Source of the DNA: Nissolia schottii
Lineage: Eukaryota > Streptophyta > Magnoliopsida > Fabales > Fabaceae
Direction: 5' to 3'
DNA: 64,000 nt
Assembly: GCA_003254905.1 (NCBI GenBank)
Contig: QANU01097546.1
Coordinates: 86,922-150,921 of the forward strand
A program made the position numbers and the translations under genes. The notes beneath the pieces are model-generated. The model searched no databases and had not been told where the DNA came from. It saw only the letters and a list, made by a program, of their open reading frames with translations. Positions 1 to 12,179 of the stretch are shown in pieces (the stretch's first letter is position 1; each line of letters begins with the position of its first letter).

Positions 1-51
1 ACAAACAGAGATAAACTGAAACAGATTCTTATATTTATATATAATAATGTG

Positions 52-162
52 ATGGTGAGTCTTGGCGCAACAATAAGGTTATTGTTTTATGATTTAGAGA
101 TCATGTGTTCAAATACTGGAAACAGCTTCTCACTTGTGGCTTAGAGGCCGCCCTTTATACAT
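52..162 (+). repeat. Au-type SINE fragment in thioesterase intron
   Basis: A tRNA-derived SINE head. The A-box-like segment (TTGGCGCAACAATAAGG, near 62) is followed by a B-box-like segment (GTGTTCAAATACTGGAAAC, near 105) and the words ACAGCTTCTCACTTG. This order and wording match the legume/grass Au SINE family as I know it. It lies in the intron after the last visible exon of the thioesterase gene. The 3' part of the SINE is missing or too diverged to see. Confidence 0.55.
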
Positions 163-207
163 ACAAATATTTGCACAAACCAAAACATTCTTTACAAAAA
201 ATCTTAC

Positions 208-3200
208 TTTGGAAGACGAGGGTCAATAATACGTCTCTCCCGCAGCTCTTCCATTGAAGGAAGCTGTAACAGATTCAAAATTAAATTAATAATCTGGCAT
301 CAATAGCAGCAATTTAATTCTTAAAAGAATATATAAGCTTGTAACTTGCCATATCCGGAGAAGGGACCGACGGCATAGCTATTTCCTGGTGGTCAAACCC
401 TGATTCTTCTTTCTGTAGATTAAGGTAAATAACAACCATAAATATGTTGTGGAATTTGGAGAAGGATTCCCTTGACTAGAGCGAGCAAGGGGAAATATAT
501 CTAAAGAACATGTCTCGTGCATACTAAGCCTAAACACAAAAACTAAGGGAAACTTATCATGGAAGAATATGGATTACTTGAAAATAAGTCAAAAGAAGTG
601 ACTGAAAATCTAGATTATTTTAAGCCAAAAAGAATATGGATTACTTGAAACGACGCCAGCAAAGTGAATATGACATTTCCATGTTGAATTGCATCAACCC
701 TTCGTGTAGCCATGCTTTTTCCGTCACGTAGACGATGAACTTTATACATAAGTGGAACTGGAAAAGGAATGGTTGTACTATAAGTATGATGTGTTTCGTA
801 TTATAATTTATAACTAAAGCAAACAAATGAATTTGCAGTGGAAATAATCTAGTATAAGTATATGATAATAATGCCAATGGAATGCACATATGATGTTTAT
901 AAGATCACAAAGAATTTGTAACATGATTTTCTTAAAAGTTACTAGTTATCTTAAAAGAGAGAATTTGGGATCTATTCTCTAGAAGAAACCGCAGAGTCAA
1001 CGTGAATGTAAACTGAAAAGGATTCTTCAAGAGAATTAATTCTTGATAAGAGTACATTATTTATATGAAAACATCAAGTTTAGCTAGGCAATAACACATA
1101 AAGAGCTTGGAATTACTTACTGCTATTAAGGATGGTCGGATAGATTATGCTTAATGAGTTGATTACCTGTTTTATCTATAACTTTACTCATTTTTCGGTT
1201 ATCTTGGATTACCTACTGATTTGTCTAGTCCCTCAGTGCAAAACATTTAAGCAAGGGATAAACTGTAAAGAATATTGTGCCAAAACTAAATATGTACATT
1301 AGTACAGATAAGCTAGTTATGAGAAACCTGGAATAGGATTTATCAAGTAGAGGAAAATTCTTAAACTACCAACTAAAGAAAAGGAATGGGGCATTTTGCA
1401 ACAAGAAATTCTTGTGTAGGCACAATTTTAACAACACATTCTTAGACGCGCACACAAAAAAAGGTGATGGGACCAAACATACATGTGAATATATGCTGAA
1501 TAAAGCTGGTGGGATTCACATTTTCATGAGTTATTAGAATTATGCCTACCCAAGAATCTCTCATATGCAATAGCAAACAGTTCTTTACACAAAACAGTTA
1601 AATGAGTGATCTATACAAAGAAAATAAATCATTCAAGTTTCTTACTTTATGCAGTATAACAGGCTACACATCTCAATATGTCATCTTAGGAAAATGAGTA
1701 AAAGGACAAAAAAAAGATGAGTTACACTCAGCATTATCACCAAATTCAAGTTATTAAATGTGCTTACTGTACATATCTCCCCGAAGAAGAAAATAGGCAT
1801 GCAAACTATTAACAATCTTATTACACTCAAGCGATTTTGATGCAGCAGCCATTGCCTGCATGTAACAGATCATCTCATAAGTAGCCTGTGTCTAGAAAGC
1901 TGCCACTGAAATGAGTCGCATGCATTAATATGGAGAAGAAGATAAAGGAGATTTTATCATACCTGTCCAATTAACTGTCCCCCAAATACCTGTCCAAAAT
2001 TTGGAGCATCAGGATGGGTGATTCCTTGGAAGATATCAACCTGCAAAAGACAGAAAAAAAAAAGGTTATAAAAATATGAAAGTTAAAGCTATAAGGCTAT
2101 GTTCCAGAATATAAAGCATGTTATTACTTACTATCAAAGATAAACCTCTATGTAGCCAAATTAAACCAGGACAACCATCTAGTTTTTCTTTGCCCTTCTC
2201 TAGTAGAAATCATATATCTATCCATTTCAAGGATTTTTATAGCACTGATAGTCTTTCCCATTTAATTTCTCGGATTCTGTCATATCAATGTCTTTACTGA
2301 AAGTCATTTGTGAAAATTGCAAAACACAAGGATATTTTTCTTTGTACAAATAATCCACGAGTAAAAGATTTATTCATGTGGACACTTCCATGACAAGAAA
2401 TCAAGGATTCAAATTAACCGCTAACTCTCACACACACACACACACACTAAGAGCACCTCCATGGGTTCCACACGCAATATATTCTCCACAAGCGAGCATG
2501 TTTCAATAGATTTCTCTGCATTCCATATAGACTTAGGCTGCAACAGCCTGAAGTACTCATTGGGCAGCACTAAGCATGTCAACTGCCACAGGAAACCACA
2601 AAAGTTACTACAAGAAAGCAGGAAAAATTCTTGGATAGACACAACTCTACCACCTCATCTTTAGCTGCATTCACAATAAAATTGGTGGTAAACATAAAAA
2701 ACAATGAAGTTGGTGAGGGTGCCCATAAATGAGTGAGTGTATCTTGAATAAAGTCACTAAGGCCTACTTTTATTATGATTGTGTCTAAAGATGAGATAGT
2801 AAAGTCGTGTCCATTCTAGAATCTTTCAGGAAGCAGTAGGACAAGAAACTAAAGGGGCACCTTAGACAAAGCGACGACATCTGCCAGGTGTACTGTATTC
2901 GAAAAACCTGCAAGTAACGAGTTCACATTATTCATAATTTCTTATGTGGTTATAGACATGGTTTACAAAACTATTTAAGGAAATATCTCTCGTGTGTTTA
3001 ACGACAAATCAAAACTCAAAAAAAGCTTGCGTGTGTAGTTAGAAAATTTGAACTAATGATGATACAATCTACTAGACAATAGCAAATGGATTGTGGAGCC
3101 AAAGGAAAATACTTCAACAATAAGATGCAATTTGAAGCATAAGAATGAAATTTACTACCATAACCAAAGTAGTCGTATCTTTTCAATTGAAACTCTGGAC

Positions 3201-5346
3201 GATTTTCATCAGTGGCACTATCAGATCCAGCAACTTCAGCCTGTAGACTCTTAGCACGAAATTGTCAAATGCAATGCTACACAATTTTCAGAACAAAATT
3301 ACACACACAAAAGGTCACATATAAATGCTTCCAGATCAATGCAGGGTCAAATAAAAACTTTTCTACACAAATCCACAAGCAATTTAGTGTCCTTGCCTTT
3401 CTGCTTTTCCCGTTAACATGAAAAGTAAGCGTACCTCTCCTTCCCATATGAAGTAAACACCGTCACCAGGTTCGCCCTCACGAGCAACATACTCTGCTGC
3501 CTCTGCACAACAACTCATCAATAGAGAATTGAAAACATCAATGCTTGTAGCTTCCAACTGATTGTAGCAATTCTAAATGCAATAATTTATTTATTTTGTT
3601 CATAAAAACACTTCATTAACTAGCACATGATGATTGGAATAAATGTCCAGACACATTTTCAGCAAATTCATTGCATGGATTATAATTTCATGGTTTAAAT
3701 TGCTGCCCACAATCACAACTGGGGCAATATTGAGAATTTGGAATTCTCCCCAAACAAACTGCCATGTCATACGCAACTGATTAACAATTTTTTTGGTTTT
3801 CTACATGCATTTTCGGTGTAGAAAGAGTGGTGTTAATATAGAAATGAGTTCACAGTGAATCTTGTATACAGTAATAATAGCATATTAAACATTGATTTTT
3901 ATAGTATTTACATATTTATAATGTTATGGATTGAACGGTGAATATATTACCACACATAGGATTCACTGTGAGCTTAAGTCTATACTAATAGAGAAATGAT
4001 TGTGTAGGTATGAAGCATAAGGTGAATGTGCTCCACCTAATAATACAACAACATTTCAACTTTAATTCCTTAATTAGTGGTAGGACCAACACTTTTATTT
4101 GAAATATTAATCTATTGTTAGGTAAGTCGTAGTTCACTTTAGTCATGCAATAATTCCACACAAACTGTAATATCACTCTTTTTGCAATTTATATAAACCC
4201 GCATTGTAACAACACTCACTCTTTTTGTAACATAGAAAGAATTATGCTAACCAGTGTTAAGAAATCTAAAGTGAAAATATTTGATTGTTTTCTGTTACGG
4301 GCCAAAAACCGGGCCAGAGAACTCCAACCCTCTAAGAGGGAGAGGAGCTCACGTTCTCTAAAAGGCTAGAGGGGCCCAACCCACTAAGGAGCAGAAGAGG
4401 CTCTCCCCACCTGGTTAGACCGGCCCAAAGGGAGGGAGCCTCATGGCGCTTAGAAGAGGAGAAGGTCGCAAGCCCAAAAGCTCCGAACCCCGTTCGGCCC
4501 AACAAGGCTAAGAAAAGGCTGCAGCGGCCTCTTCTCCCCAATCCGCAACCAACTCCTGGATAAGCGGAGAAAGATAAACCGGGGAGAAGATAAGCAAACC
4601 CCCTCGTTTTATCTCTATCTGACCTCTATCTTTGCACTCTAAGCTCATCTATAAAGCACACGACCCCTTAGGTCACCAGGTACCTTTCATTCTCCTCTTA
4701 GAGATCTCTCCTAATCCCTATGCTTACTTGAGCGTCGGAGTGCCTTTGCAGGTCCACCCCGCCGCCGTACTCTCTCCAAAGGAACCCGCTCGAAGCCTCC
4801 GACCGAGCCTCCGAACCTGCTCGGAGCCCTCATCCAGACCTCCGAACCCGCTCAGAGCCATCGCCCTTAGTCTTAGAGCTTCCGTCAAGGTGCTTCCCTT
4901 ACCGTTCAGGTAAGCTCGTACCCTATACGAATTACTTGCAAACATTTTCAATGCATGCATCAAAACATTCACAAACGTACTCTTTGAATGAAATATTTTT
5001 AGTTTGCATTTAGCTTTTCCTTTATAAAAATCAACCATGTTGTTCCCAATTATGAGAAAATGGAGCTATAATTACCATAGTGTTTCGGAACCAATAGTTG
5101 AGAAATCTTCCTCACGGACCAGCCAGGAAGCCTCTGTAGAAGAGGTACGCATCCCAAGAACTCAAACACTGCAAAAACAACATCAAAACCACGCAAAATT
5201 ATCGTCACCATTCCAAACGGGGGGGGGGGAACCAAAGCAAAAAAACAGAGCAATCATCATGCATTAATTTTTCTCAGCATCCAAACAGGAATTTTTTTTT
5301 TCCATTTTTCATTTCGCATTTTCCTCTAACCTTGCTCGTTGTCCAT
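208..5346 (-). CDS. Acyl-CoA thioesterase (TesB type) with cyclic-nucleotide-binding domain, 3' end off the window
   Basis: Predicted to hydrolyse fatty acyl-CoA to free fatty acid and CoA. Exons on the minus strand, in order: 5346-5331, 5168-5076, 3502-3435, 3240-3159, 2907-2861, 2582-2457, 2040-1963, 1855-1768, 757-645, 412-350, 263-208. All phases agree and give the first 276 codons. The start MDNEQ spans a 16-nt first coding exon. Residues ~6-130 form a cNMP-binding fold ([39 protein letters not shown]). From ~145 the TesB hotdog domain follows ([20 protein letters not shown], then [17 protein letters not shown], then GFDHQE and MPSVPSPD). Plant homologues are about 430 residues, so roughly 150 C-terminal residues and the catalytic end lie left of position 1. 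The fusion of cNMP domain and thioesterase is normal for the plant ACH1/ACH2 family. Intron 2 holds a solo LTR (4293-4944). The last visible intron (349-264) appears to be GC-AG. Confidence 0.9.
264..349 (-). other. Intron with GC-AG borders in the thioesterase gene
   Basis: On the minus strand the exon ends ...GATATG and is followed by GCAAGT at 349-344. The next exon starts after TTACAG with CTTCCTTCAATGG. Only this GC donor keeps the frame and gives [13 protein letters not shown], the same length as the family's usual [13 protein letters not shown]. The nearby GT (GCAA|GTTAC) shifts the frame. GCAAGT is the usual form of plant GC donors. Confidence 0.7.
2428..2448. repeat. (CA)n microsatellite
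   Basis: About ten uninterrupted CA units, just past the donor site of exon 6 of the thioesterase gene. Confidence 0.9.
4293..4944 (+). mobile_element. Solo LTR (652 bp) with 5-bp target duplication
   Basis: The segment begins TGTTACGGGCC and ends TTGCAAACA (TG...CA) and is flanked on both sides by TTTTC (4288-4292 and 4945-4949), the 5-bp duplication expected for an LTR insertion. No internal retroelement region or second LTR is next to it, so it is a solo LTR. It is GC-richer than its surroundings. Near 4727 it has GAGCGTCGGAGTGCCTTTGC, a motif I associate with plant Ty3/gypsy LTRs downstream of the transcription start. It lies in intron 2 of the thioesterase gene, opposite to the gene. 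Short open frames inside it are not taken as genes. A related LTR in inverted orientation starts at 63507. Confidence 0.9.
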
Positions 5347-6439
5347 TTGGAGCAATGAAGTGAGATTTCGTTCTTCACAGACAAAAATGTTTGATTCAAT
5401 CGCCAAGCTCACTGAAAAACGGTTATATAGTGCGTGGGAGAGGGGGTGGGGGATCCGGGGCGCGTGAGTGTACTGTTACAGCGTGGACCCGCGGGGGGTT
5501 TTGACCAATTTGGACGGTGGGATTTTGGCGGAGAAGAAACATCACGTGAAGAACGGTGGTCGGTAATTGCATGAGTTGAAGGGCGTGGTGGCCCACATTA
5601 TATAACTGTCTTTTCCCTAATTCCGTCCAAATTCCATTTTTCTGTGGCTCTTTTTGGCCAATAAAAACTATCAGAGAGCGTTTGGTTATATATATTACCG
5701 GCTAAGAAGCACAAGAGACACGTTCACCCATCAATTTTAAAATTTTTACAAGGTGTAGATACTAACACACACACATATGTATATAGGTGTAAAATTAAAT
5801 ATTTATAATAATATCTTAATATTTTTAATGATATTAAACTATTAATTTTTAATTCTTTTTAAAATATATAGAACATTTAAAGTATTTTTATGTATTAATA
5901 CTTGTTAATTTTTTAAATATTCATATTACTATAAATTATTTAATATTAAAATATTTTTTACTCAAATATAGTACAGACATGGCTCAAAAAATGTTTGGAT
6001 ATAACTCAGATACACTTGGACACAAATAATTATGAATTTTTTATTTGAACACTTTCAAACAGACATGTGTGACACTTGTGTCAAACGAGTGTCTTTGTGT
6101 GTCAGCATCAGTGATGTGTCAGACATGGAGACATGACAATCTCATAAAGTGTCTGCATTTCCTAAATTACTGGTAATATAACTTTTAAATTATTTAACAA
6201 TTTATATTGATCTGTTTGGTTAGACATAATTGTCAATAATCTAGATTATTAAGGTAATTTATATTGTTTTTGAACTTGTAGTGTATATTACCTACATGAG
6301 AATGTTTATCTGGATTACTACTTCTCCTCAAATAGTCTTTAAACTTTTATTTTGATGAAAATGCCTCCAACCCAACAACACAAATACCGTCTCCCTCTAT
6401 GATCATATCCTACCATAGTCATGCATCCTTGCTCACCAT

Positions 6440-6628
6440 TGATGAAAGTTATTACTTCTATTCTTGATATGCAATGTCTTCAAGGAAGCAAACCTTTTGT
6501 GCTGATGTCTTGGCTAAGCATGATTTACCATTAGGATTTCATACTTTTGATGTTATTCCGTATTTTCTTTCTTTAGCTTTGGTGGCTAATAGGTCTTGTA
6601 CCTTTTTCCCTAAATAATAAGGTTGTAG
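6440..6628 (+). pseudogene. LINE reverse-transcriptase RNase H tail, decayed fragment
   Basis: One frame reads SRKQTFCADVLAKHDLPLG followed by FHTFD and SLALVANRSCTFFPK, then two stop codons (TAA TAA). The pattern 'R-x-x-N/x-C-A-D-x-L-A-K' followed by a hydrophobic proline-containing segment and a final 'L-L-A-D' is the C-terminal RNase H signature of plant non-LTR (L1-type) elements. Upstream, HASLLTIDES may be more of the same domain, but it is broken by a stop. Only the last ~60 residues are recognisable. No poly-A tail or target duplication is evident. Confidence 0.5.
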
Positions 6629-6679
6629 TTTGTTTCTTTTGAGCATATTAGGCATGTTCTTATGTTTTGAAAAAGATCT

Positions 6680-6862
6680 TACCACCGCCACCACTGCCAC
6701 ATTTGTTGTTGTCTTCACCACCATACTCACTGTCAGGATTGCCATCGGCACCACAACACCCACCAATTTTATCATTGTTGTTGTCACCACCCACTGACAC
6801 CACCATCATCATCACCACTACTAGTACCACCATTGTCACTACCTCTACCCTACCACCACCGC
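6680..6862. repeat. CAC/CCA trinucleotide-rich low-complexity stretch
   Basis: Imperfect CAC, ACC and CAT triplets dominate (CCACCGCCACCACTGCCAC and similar). Open frames on both strands across it give only Pro/Thr/Ile- or Gly/Val-rich low-complexity peptides, so I do not call a gene. Confidence 0.7.
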
Positions 6863-8013
6863 AACATACCAATAATTTTTTATTATTTAATAGGTTTTTC
6901 TAACAAGTGTACTAACATTTTCTTTATGTAATTTTTTTAAAAACTTTTATTGTTATTTTTTATTTTACTATTATTTGGAGTGTACTATGATAAAATGCAT
7001 ATTGCCTATTAATCCCTTTGACGCATTAAACATGATAATATAAATTTTCAGTTATATTACCTATAGGTACCAAACACTATAATGTAACACTATTAGCAAT
7101 TTTTTGTGTGCTTACGTTACCGACAATTTCAAAAAGTGTTTTTTTTCTTCTAAAAGGTAATCCATATTGCCAATAATATTTGTAGGCAATGTATCAAATG
7201 CTTTTGTAGATACTTCTCAATCATCATTCATCAAACAATTATTTTTTTGATAGAGATAAGTTTGTTACCTTGTTTCTAAGAACACTCCTACTATACTTTA
7301 TGAGTCATAATAAAATGATTATATCATAAATAAAGTTGATAAGACGCATACTTAATGTGGGTGTACTTAAAAAAAGGAGGTAGGCTTATAATCGTGCTAA
7401 CATCTCTCCCAATTAACAAGGTGTTTTAATTACTGGCAGTATAATGTTTGATTTATAAGTAAAAATACTTATAATTGATTGCAAAATATTAAAAGCAAAA
7501 AATTTTCATTTCTGATAACTATCCAAATCAATTCTTATTCTTAAATAAAAATTAAACCTGCACTAACATTACTTGCGATGCAACACACTTGATGTGGCTT
7601 GGCTTGTAGTATAATCTGAGTGCAATTCCTGCACAAGTTGTACCTTGGATTGGATCATCAATGCACAGGTTTTGTGTGTCGAATTGCAAGAAAGACTCTT
7701 TTTCAAGCTGAATTGTTGATTATATCATCATACTTGCATGAAAATGTACATCGATTCTAACAAGGAAAATCTCTCTACAGTTTATTTTATTAGGAATGAA
7801 TATTCTCGTATTAAAATTGATCATGTTTAATTATGTTAAAAAAGAAAAAAAAACACAAACATTTTAAATAAGTGGAATCCTCTTAAAATTATAAGGCCAA
7901 ATTCAAAATATCTGTGTCTTTCTCACTCATATCATAAACAAAACCACTTTTAACGTAAGAGAATCTATTCCCTATTTTATTAGTTTGAAATCATTATAGA
8001 TGAACAATAAAGA

Positions 8014-8110
8014 CTACCATGGTACTCCATATATTTGGAATCATGCCATGGTAACCCAAAAATAGAGTTGAAATGAGTCTCTAATTACATCTCTGCCACT
8101 TCCCATGTCA
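8014..8110 (+). repeat. Left arm of a long inverted repeat enclosing the LTR block
   Basis: CTACCATGGTACTCCATATA, then TTTGGAATCATGCCATGGTA and ACCCAAAAATAGAGTTGAAA, matches the reverse complement of 13596-13692 with scattered mismatches. Similarity fades after about 100-180 bp. The arms look like the terminal repeats of one DNA element or of two related elements in opposite orientation. No convincing target duplication was found next to them. Confidence 0.65.
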
Positions 8111-8569
8111 CTAATGCGATTCTTTTAAAATTGCAATAACAGTTCTTTACTTTTCATTTTATAAAATCAGTCACTGCCTCTATCCTCTTAGCTCCAATAA
8201 GTCCATTGCTTTTCTTCCACCGCCGCCACCTCCCCCATTTCATCCTCAGATCCAAAATCACCATATCCAATATGCCTCATCCTCTACAACTACCTTCACC
8301 TCGTCTTCGAAAGCATCACACTCTTACAATTGTCCCCAAGCCAATCAATGTATAATTGAATTCTTGCTTGGTTTCCTAAACTAGTACTAGCAATGATGCC
8401 AAAAATCTCAAAGCCAAAAGTCTCCACCATTATCTTTAGACGGAAGAAACAAGTCATCAAGAACAAACTAATTGAATCATCAAGAACAAAAACTTAGTGA
8501 ACCCCTTTTTCTTTGGGTAATGACATAATTAATCCATTTAATATAAACTAAGATCCATTTGAATTCATA
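8111..8569. other. Inner flank of the left arm, no gene
   Basis: Pyrimidine-rich sequence with a CCGCC/CCACC patch near 8218-8240, then AT-rich sequence. The corresponding inner flank of the right arm (13500 and below) also turns CCGCC-rich, so the arm homology may continue weakly. No frame is convincing. Confidence 0.4.
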
Positions 8570-9002
8570 CAGGGTCCACGGAACCCACGTTACACAGCGA
8601 CAAGAAATGGATCGTGGATAAAACTGCGACATGAACTCACATCGCATGCTCCCAAGCACCCGACCCGAGTTGGGGGCCTTGTTACAAACTAGCTCCGCAA
8701 AGACCCAAAGACGGCCTTAGAGACAGACTATGGCCCCATGATCCATCCAGGCTCCATCCTGCCCACGATCACCAAGAGTTTTGGTTCAAGCAAAGTCCAC
8801 TTGGGGGCGCAATTTGACCTAATGGGTGAAAGGCACTCCACGGATATAAATGTGACACATCTACTAGGTATAAATAAAAACCTTTTAGATAACCTAATAC
8901 CTATTTCATATAATTTCTGACTTAGGCGTTGAAGTGCTTGCAAGTACCAGCGTTGCCGCCTTCACCATCTGACCAGGGAGATCCAAAGTCCACCTTGTAA
9001 CA
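8570..9002 (+). mobile_element. Eroded Ty3/gypsy-like LTR fragment
   Basis: It has the layout of a plant gypsy LTR: a TATA-like CTAGGTATAAATA at 8865, then, about 50 bp on, CTTAGGCGTTGAAGTGCTTGC (8922-8942), the diverged counterpart of the CTTGAGCGTCGGAGTGCCTTTGC motif in the solo LTR at 4293. It ends near GTAACA around 9002. The left boundary is uncertain and no target duplication was found. Orientation is inferred from the TATA-to-motif order. Confidence 0.5.
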
Positions 9003-9333
9003 CCCACTTTTTCTGTTGTTCTGAACATTGTCTTAAAATACCTTTTTCCCCAAGGACACATGGTCATTTGGCCATGTGTGTGCCAGCACCTCTTTTAACA
9101 CATAATCGTGTTGTTTGCCTCTTAATTTTCCTTATTTCACTAGGAAAGTCAAGGCCCAATAGAAGTATAACCATAAAAGAAGGCCTTCATTTTCCTTATT
9201 TCAAGAGCATTTATCACAAATCACGGCCTCACTGTCCTCCTTCTTTCATCCATCACCATCAAATTATCGTCTTCTTTACTATATTCACCAACACTTCAAC
9301 AACTCCATCAAAAGATTCACCGTCCATCCCTCG

Positions 9334-9555
9334 TGTTAAACATTGTGGAAAAACAGATGAATGGAACACAAAAAAATATAGGAGAAAGATAGATAACAGA
9401 GAAATAACAATTGTAATATCTGAGTTGTCAATTTACAATAGAGGGTGAGCCTATTTATAGGCTGAAAACCTAACGGTCAAAACTCAACGGCCAAAAACAA
9501 ATTACAATCAATTACAAATCAAATCAATCAAAATTTAATATCATTATTCTTAACA
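9334..9555 (-). mobile_element. Copia-like solo LTR (222 bp) with 5-bp target duplication
   Basis: On the minus strand it begins TGTTAAGAATAATGATATTA and ends CACAATGTTTAACA (TG...CA). CCTCG flanks it on both sides (9329-9333 and 9556-9560). It contains the palindromic TATA region GCCTATAAATAGGC near 9450, followed by TTGTTATTTCTCTGTT, the usual arrangement of short Copia or TRIM LTRs. No partner LTR is within range. It is nested in the older LTR-like block. Confidence 0.88.
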
Positions 9556-12179
9556 CCTCGTTCTCTCAACAAAAAGACACACCCTGTAGCATCTCATCCT
9601 TTTTGTTTCAAATGTTGTTTCCTTGCTTTTGAAGAAAATTCTCAAAAGAACCCCTTCCTTCCTTGCCGAATCACATAACGAGCCTACGTGTGTGACGCGT
9701 TATCGCCACCCCTTGCCACACCACGTGACACGAGGTGGCCACATGTCAACTCTCCAAGCACCCCATAGGCCATGTGGCCTCATGGCCAGCTAACCTCCAT
9801 GCACCATTAATTGTGACAAACTTCATTTTTCTCAAATCCCAAAAATTAAAAGAAAACACATACACGACCATAGTCTCCAATTCCATAATAGACCAAAGTA
9901 CAAGTTATTACTTGTTTTCTTCTTATACGGTGATGCACATGCATCCAAAGATTACACTTCGACTTCCTTTTCATTTTGGTTTTCAAAGAACAAAAGCCCA
10001 CTGAATCGAGAAATATTTATCAATTCTCTCAATACATCTTGCATCATCAAAATTATACCTTGAGATTCTCAGAAAGGCAATTAAAAGTTCGATCGAGTGA
10101 CTAGGAGATGATTTGAAAAAGGGAGGGCCTTTCCCTGAGCCTCTAATTGTTAGATAAGGCCTAGTGAGCCTCATCGGCTAACCGATGATCTCATTAACCT
10201 CAAATTCGTGTCTAGATACCCAAGGAATGTCTTGGCATGGATTCATAAGTCATTCTGAACTCCTTAAATACCCTTATCTCAATTTAGATCGGTCTTAGAA
10301 GGATTTTTCCCTTTCAAAGCTCAGGGTAATCGTTATGGCATTACGCGTGGTCTCTAGAGTCCAAACTCGTTTTCCTTTCCATATAAGGTCTTTTTAGGTA
10401 AAATACAAGTATTAAATCCTTTATTGAAGGGAAATTAATAATTTTACCTTTTTTTAACCAATTTTAATTTTTCGGAGCCAAAAACCTCTTTTTAGGTCCC
10501 GAAACACCCCGAATCGCACTCGTAACCTATACTTGACACTTAGACGGGTTACCTCACATACACGACGACACATGGTGGGACATGTGTCACCATGCATGTG
10601 TTTACCCCCTACCACATGGCAGAATTCAGCCATGCAGCACTCATAAGTACTGAAGTAGATTTTCATTTCCTCATAGGAAATTCATTTTTCATATGCAAAG
10701 AAAAAGAAAACTCCAAGGGCCTTTCCAATCTCTCTCAACTCAAGCTCATCGTCTTCCTTCTTCAAACCTTCAGCCTTCATCTTTAACCTCCATCTCCAGC
10801 CCCTTTTACCTCACGACCAGCCTCCCCCCATAAGCTACCATCACAATATTTTATACACCACCACTAAGCACCACAATTGACCACCAAATCCTCCCAACGC
10901 CACCACATTCAAAAACAACCCTCACCTCCATTCAAACAGTCTCATAATATCAGATTTTTTCAATCTTCAAGGGCTCGCCAAGGAGAGGGCAAAGCAAGAA
11001 AGTTCATGAACTATAGGTGGGTTTCCTGGCTCCGCTGCGACAGGATTTTTGCCTTCAAGACAAAGGCTAAGCAAATTTAATTTTTTTGCTCTATTTTTAC
11101 TTGATCATAATTCTGAATGCATTCATGCTTAACAATTGATATTTGATGCTTTGATTTAGATTTGGTTGAGAGGGATTAGTTAGGAAAACGCATGTCAAAG
11201 ATCTTGACTAGAAATGTTGGAGATTTGGTAAAAACTTGTAGAACTATTTTCGGCTGGGCTGTTTCCTCATGCAGGGAATTTCATTTGGAAAAACTAACAT
11301 CATTTTAGAAATCTACATGAAAAATTGAGTAGGGCTACCAAGTTTCAAAATTGTCTTCTACGAAGTTTTTGAGTAAATTGAGCTAAAACAACATTTTTAG
11401 GTACAAAAGGGTAAAACGGAAATTCTGGGACTTTGAAGTAAAATCTGGATAAATTGACATGAAAAATAAGTTTTGGACTACCAAAAACCTAGGGGTATTT
11501 GATAAACAATTTTTGAGAAAATTGGGAGTTTTGGGCAAAAATGAAATTTTGTGGGTTCTTGAAGGGAAATTTGGGAATTAAAGAAAAGTTTGACTTTTAG
11601 GACAAAAAAAGGGATTAAAGTACTAAAACCAAATCAAAATGTCCCAGCTCCAAGCCCCTAGTCGTAGGTAAGACGACTGAGCAATTCTCTTAACCTTTCT
11701 GATGAATGTTTGCATGAGAAATTGCAAATGTGTATAGAATTTAAAGTAATTGATGTACTTGTGTTGTGCCTTGGTGTAGTATAAGGATGCATCATGAGGA
11801 GGTCACCAGTCGTGTGAGTTGGGTTAACCTTAGAATAGATGAACTCACTAGAGGTGATCAATCGCTAAAGATAATAAGATAATAATTGAATTAAGAATTT
11901 AATGAGACTATAGGTGGTTTTTGACCAAATTAGTTGACGTATCCTAATAATGATGATGCGAAAGATATTCAAGTTCTCCCTCTTGGATTGTCACACGATG
12001 ACAACCCATTCACCATCTTATATGGGATGGTCATGTTAAACACTAAATGCGTATGTGGGTCGCGTCCACGAGGTTTGAGCTCAACACCCAAGGAAAGAAG
12101 GTTGCACCCCGATATAACTCTTGACGGGTACATAAAGGGGTCCCCAAGTAGTTCCCCCATGCAAGATAAGAAAAGAAGA

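Larger units (their letters stand above)
5347..8013. other. Spacer upstream of thioesterase gene: promoter side, AT-rich repeats, no gene
   Basis: 5347-5700 is the likely promoter and 5' leader side of the thioesterase gene and is relatively GC-rich (GGGGGATCCGGGGCGCG near 5447). 5730-6140 is AT-rich and then carries repeated GTGTC/GACAC words (ACACTTGGACAC, GTGTCAAACGAGTGTC, GTGTGTCAG). This style is common in legume dispersed repeats, but I could not fix its ends. 6440-6625 holds a LINE fragment and 6680-6860 a CAC-rich simple repeat, both listed separately. In 6900-8013 I see nothing coding. Confidence 0.6.

Noticed and set aside
4632..5038. Overlapping open frames on both strands (4632-4913 plus, 4724-5038 minus)
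   Set aside because: Both lie within the GC-rich solo LTR and cross its end; no domain; explained by composition.
6539..6903. Pro/Thr-rich and Gly/Val-rich open frames
   Set aside because: Products of a CAC-type simple repeat read on either strand.
9068..9448. 126-codon open frame
   Set aside because: Runs across the start of the nested solo LTR at 9334, so it cannot be an old gene; no domain seen.
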